Assembly: GCF_900110105.1 (NCBI RefSeq)
Contig: NZ_FOCL01000015.1
Coordinates: 62,001 to 126,000, forward strand
Direction of reading: 5' to 3'
DNA: 64,000 nt
From: Mucilaginibacter gossypiicola
Lineage (GTDB): Bacteria > Bacteroidota > Bacteroidia > Sphingobacteriales > Sphingobacteriaceae
Positions 62,160-64,000 of the stretch are shown here, piece after piece; position 1 is the stretch's first letter; every line of letters begins with the position of its first letter. The notes beneath the pieces were generated by a model, which did no database searches, had not been told where the DNA came from, and saw only the letters and a list, made by a program, of their open reading frames with translations. Both the position numbers and the translations under genes were made by a program.

Positions 62160-63803
62160 ATGACTAAGATTTATGCCTGGTTTATTCAATTAGCATTGTA
62201 CTTGTTTTTGTTGATACCAGGTACATCAGTCTGGGCTCAGTCAAATAAAACAGATCGGTTTGAGAAATTACAGTCACTTGCACAGCAACATCCCGATTCG
62301 GTGCTCCTCGTTCTGAAAAAGATTCATGCCGATGCAATTCAGGATAACGATAACCTTACTGCTGGCCTGAGCCTGCAGCAAATGGGGCAAATTTGTTTTA
62401 ACCAGGGGCATTATGCTCAGGCACTTGACTTTTATTTACACGCAGATAAAGTATTCGGGCAGATAGGTAACAAAGATCTGATGGCCGAAAACTGGGGCAA
62501 GATGGGCATCCTGTACTATTACAACCGGCAGTCGGACAAATCATTTCAATTATACAACAAGGCACTCAATCTTTACAAAGCAACCAATAACAAAAAGGGG
62601 CAGGCTGAAATATTTGGAGCGATAGGGCATCTGTATGAGAAGCATCATAAATACGATAGCTCTTTTTACTACCAGCGCCTGGCCCTGAATAGCTATCAGC
62701 GCATAGGTGATGATTACGGACAGGCAAAAATTTACGAGAACCTGGGCAGTATCCATGAAGACCTGGCCAATTACGATTCATCATATTCCTGTTTTAAAAA
62801 GTCGTTAGAAATCTATAATAAGTACAATAACGAAGTTGCCAGCATTGAGGTGATCAATAACATCGGCGATATTTTACGAAAAACCGGCAAATATGAAGCA
62901 GGGATCCTGCAATCGCGCAAGGCATATGCATTATCATTAAAAACAGGAAACCTGTACCAGTTAGCTGCCTCCTGTCGTGATCTCGGAAAGTCGTACCAAT
63001 TGCTTAACCGGATGGATAGCGCCTATCATTACCTTGAATTGAGCCGTAAGTATTCGCTTGATGTATACTCAAGGGAAAGCCTGAAGCAAACCTCATTTTT
63101 GCAGGTGTTGTATGACATGGATAAAAAGAGCGATGAGATTGTTCGCCTCAACAACATCCGCAAAACTAACCAGATTGTCACCATTGCTGGCATCACTATT
63201 TCCTTGCTGCTCGTTATACTCGGCTTTGTAACCTTCAGCAGGCAGCGCCTTAAAATGCGCGATCAGCGTGCACTGGCCGAGCAAAACAGATCGATATTTG
63301 AAGCCCAGCGCGATTTAATGGAGCTGGAACTCAAGAATAAACAGTTACAGGAAGAAAGTCTTAAGCAGCAATTAGAACTTAAAGGACAGGAACTATCATC
63401 CCACACCTTAAACCTTATTAAGAACAATCAGTTGCTGGAGAGCATGCGCAATACCCTGCAGGATATGGTTAAGGAAGATAAGCGCGATCAAAAACGGCAG
63501 ATGCAGCAAATTATCCAGCAAATAAACCAAAGCTTTAACCACGAGCAGCACTGGAAGGAGTTTACTGTTGCCTTTGAACAGGTTCACCAAAGCTTTTTTG
63601 AGAAGCTGAAGCAGCAGAGCAATGATCTTACCTCAACAGATCTGCGTTTGATTGCCCTGCTGAAAGTTAACATGGATTCAAAGGATATTGCAGGTTTGTT
63701 GGGCATCTCTATTGACAGTTTGCGCGTTGCCCGCTACCGTTTACGCAAGAAGCTCAACATTGACCAGGGTGAAAACCTCAGTACTTTTATACAGGCCCTG
63801 TAA
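62160..63803 (+). CDS. TPR / coiled-coil / LuxR-like HTH membrane regulator
   Basis: 547 residues from the ATG at 62160 (a longer frame to 62118 gives a poor N-terminus before the signal peptide). Parts: signal peptide (about 1-27), TPR repeats in the periplasm (about 55-300; AENWGKMGILYYYNRQSDKS, GQAEIFGAIGHLYEKHHKYD, GQAKIYENLGSIHEDLANYD), one membrane helix (about 340-360; IVTIAGITISLLLVILGFV), a Gln/Glu-rich coiled coil (about 370-470) and a LuxR-like helix-turn-helix (about 490-540; LTSTDLRLIALLKVNMDSKD, then IAGLLGISIDSLRVARYRLR). Such one-protein sensors are common in Bacteroidota and often control an adjacent TonB/SusD locus, here probably beyond 64000. Confidence 0.88.
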   Translation: MTKIYAWFIQLALYLFLLIPGTSVWAQSNKTDRFEKLQSLAQQHPDSVLLVLKKIHADAIQDNDNLTAGLSLQQMGQICFNQGHYAQALDFYLHADKVFGQIGNKDLMAENWGKMGILYYYNRQSDKSFQLYNKALNLYKATNNKKGQAEIFGAIGHLYEKHHKYDSSFYYQRLALNSYQRIGDDYGQAKIYENLGSIHEDLANYDSSYSCFKKSLEIYNKYNNEVASIEVINNIGDILRKTGKYEAGILQSRKAYALSLKTGNLYQLAASCRDLGKSYQLLNRMDSAYHYLELSRKYSLDVYSRESLKQTSFLQVLYDMDKKSDEIVRLNNIRKTNQIVTIAGITISLLLVILGFVTFSRQRLKMRDQRALAEQNRSIFEAQRDLMELELKNKQLQEESLKQQLELKGQELSSHTLNLIKNNQLLESMRNTLQDMVKEDKRDQKRQMQQIIQQINQSFNHEQHWKEFTVAFEQVHQSFFEKLKQQSNDLTSTDLRLIALLKVNMDSKDIAGLLGISIDSLRVARYRLRKKLNIDQGENLSTFIQAL

Positions 63804-63854
63804 TCCAAACATGCGCTTTTTTTCCATCTTTTTCAAGCTTAACATTGGCTTAAT

Positions 63855-63990
63855 GTAACGGTAACTGAATGATAATGGAGGGTTTTGTTTTTATTATAAT
63901 ATTGAAAATCAATTGATTGTAATTTTGTGCTGCTGTTGCGTATACGCCTCATGTAACGCTGTTTCCTTTTTGTAACGGCAGTTTGTAACG
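63855..63990. promoter_or_regulatory. Four GTAACG direct repeats in the region after the regulator
   Basis: GTAACG occurs at 63855, 63953, 63972 and 63985, three of the four preceded by T and the last three within 38 nt. They lie in the non-coding region before the next, unseen gene and may be sites for the TPR/LuxR-like regulator just upstream. Confidence 0.45.
63920..63927 (+). promoter_or_regulatory. -7 promoter element for a gene beyond the window
   Basis: TAATTTTG matches TAnnTTTG. At least 73 nt of further leader follow before the window ends, so any start codon lies outside. No -33 TTTG at normal spacing. Confidence 0.4.
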
Positions 63991-64000
63991 GATGTATTGT

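Noticed and set aside
1-64000. tRNA, rRNA, prophage or conjugative element
   Set aside because: No rRNA or tRNA segments, integrase, phage structural or transfer genes were recognised; the only mobile-type gene is the RAYT.

Overview
The window reads as chromosomal DNA of a Bacteroidota bacterium, most likely family Sphingobacteriaceae (Mucilaginibacter or Pedobacter-like). The basis is gene content: TonB receptors with carboxypeptidase-like N-terminal domains, a NagB-LmbE fusion, YtxJ of the bacillithiol system, a RecF-DciA pair, a ligase-associated DEXH helicase and a TPR/LuxR-type regulator. Several promoters also carry the Bacteroidota -7 element TAnnTTTG, some so close to the ATG that the mRNA would be nearly leaderless. 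The genus is an inference; no rRNA or tRNA gene was seen.

Layout. 1-5.6 kb: palindromic repeats, then amino-sugar genes (anmK divergent from a NagB-like fusion, and a NagX-like membrane acyltransferase), and a DUF2059 gene whose signal peptide is out of frame with its body. 5.6-17.3 kb: M16 peptidase, lipoproteins, Lhr-like helicase with an in-frame palindrome, csaA, a nucleoside deaminase, sodA, an amino acid permease and a ferredoxin-type reductase. 17.3-23.5 kb (minus strand): iron-uptake block of two TonB receptors (one frameshifted) and a PepSY protein. 23.6-27.9 kb: divergent oxyR/katA with an OxyR-like site between them, and nnr. 28.2-34.5 kb: ECF sigma/anti-sigma pair, lipA, ytxJ, a 36-residue lipoprotein, ribH, a TPR protein, and divergent recF-dciA. 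34.5-40.3 kb: ndk, nrnA, two tandem FKBP isomerases, tatD, ansA. 40.3-45.1 kb: TetX-like monooxygenase with a TetR regulator and a clear operator, then a LytS/LytTR two-component system divergent from a secreted protein. 45.1-57.7 kb: polysaccharide and surface functions (GH18 chitinase, alginate-lyase-like enzyme, OmpA lipoprotein, a 1170-residue carboxypeptidase-like/MG2/TonB-plug protein, sulfatase, glutaminase-like protein). 57.7-58.6 kb: a REP-associated tyrosine transposase surrounded by five copies of its likely REP hairpin. 58.6-64 kb: AsmA-like protein and a TPR/LuxR-like regulator followed by a probable promoter region with GTAACG repeats.

Themes. Peptidoglycan and chitin amino-sugar handling (anmK, NagB-like, NagX-like, GH18), oxidative-stress defence (sodA, oxyR-katA, ytxJ) and iron uptake appear as separate small units, not one large operon.

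The most unusual content is between the genes. At least six families of intergenic palindromes occur. One belongs to the transposase locus, where a compensated base pair in one copy supports a hairpin. Another class is built from short repeated words whose spelling differs from copy to copy; three such elements lie in nearby gaps of one 2.3 kb stretch, and a fourth lies in frame inside the helicase gene.
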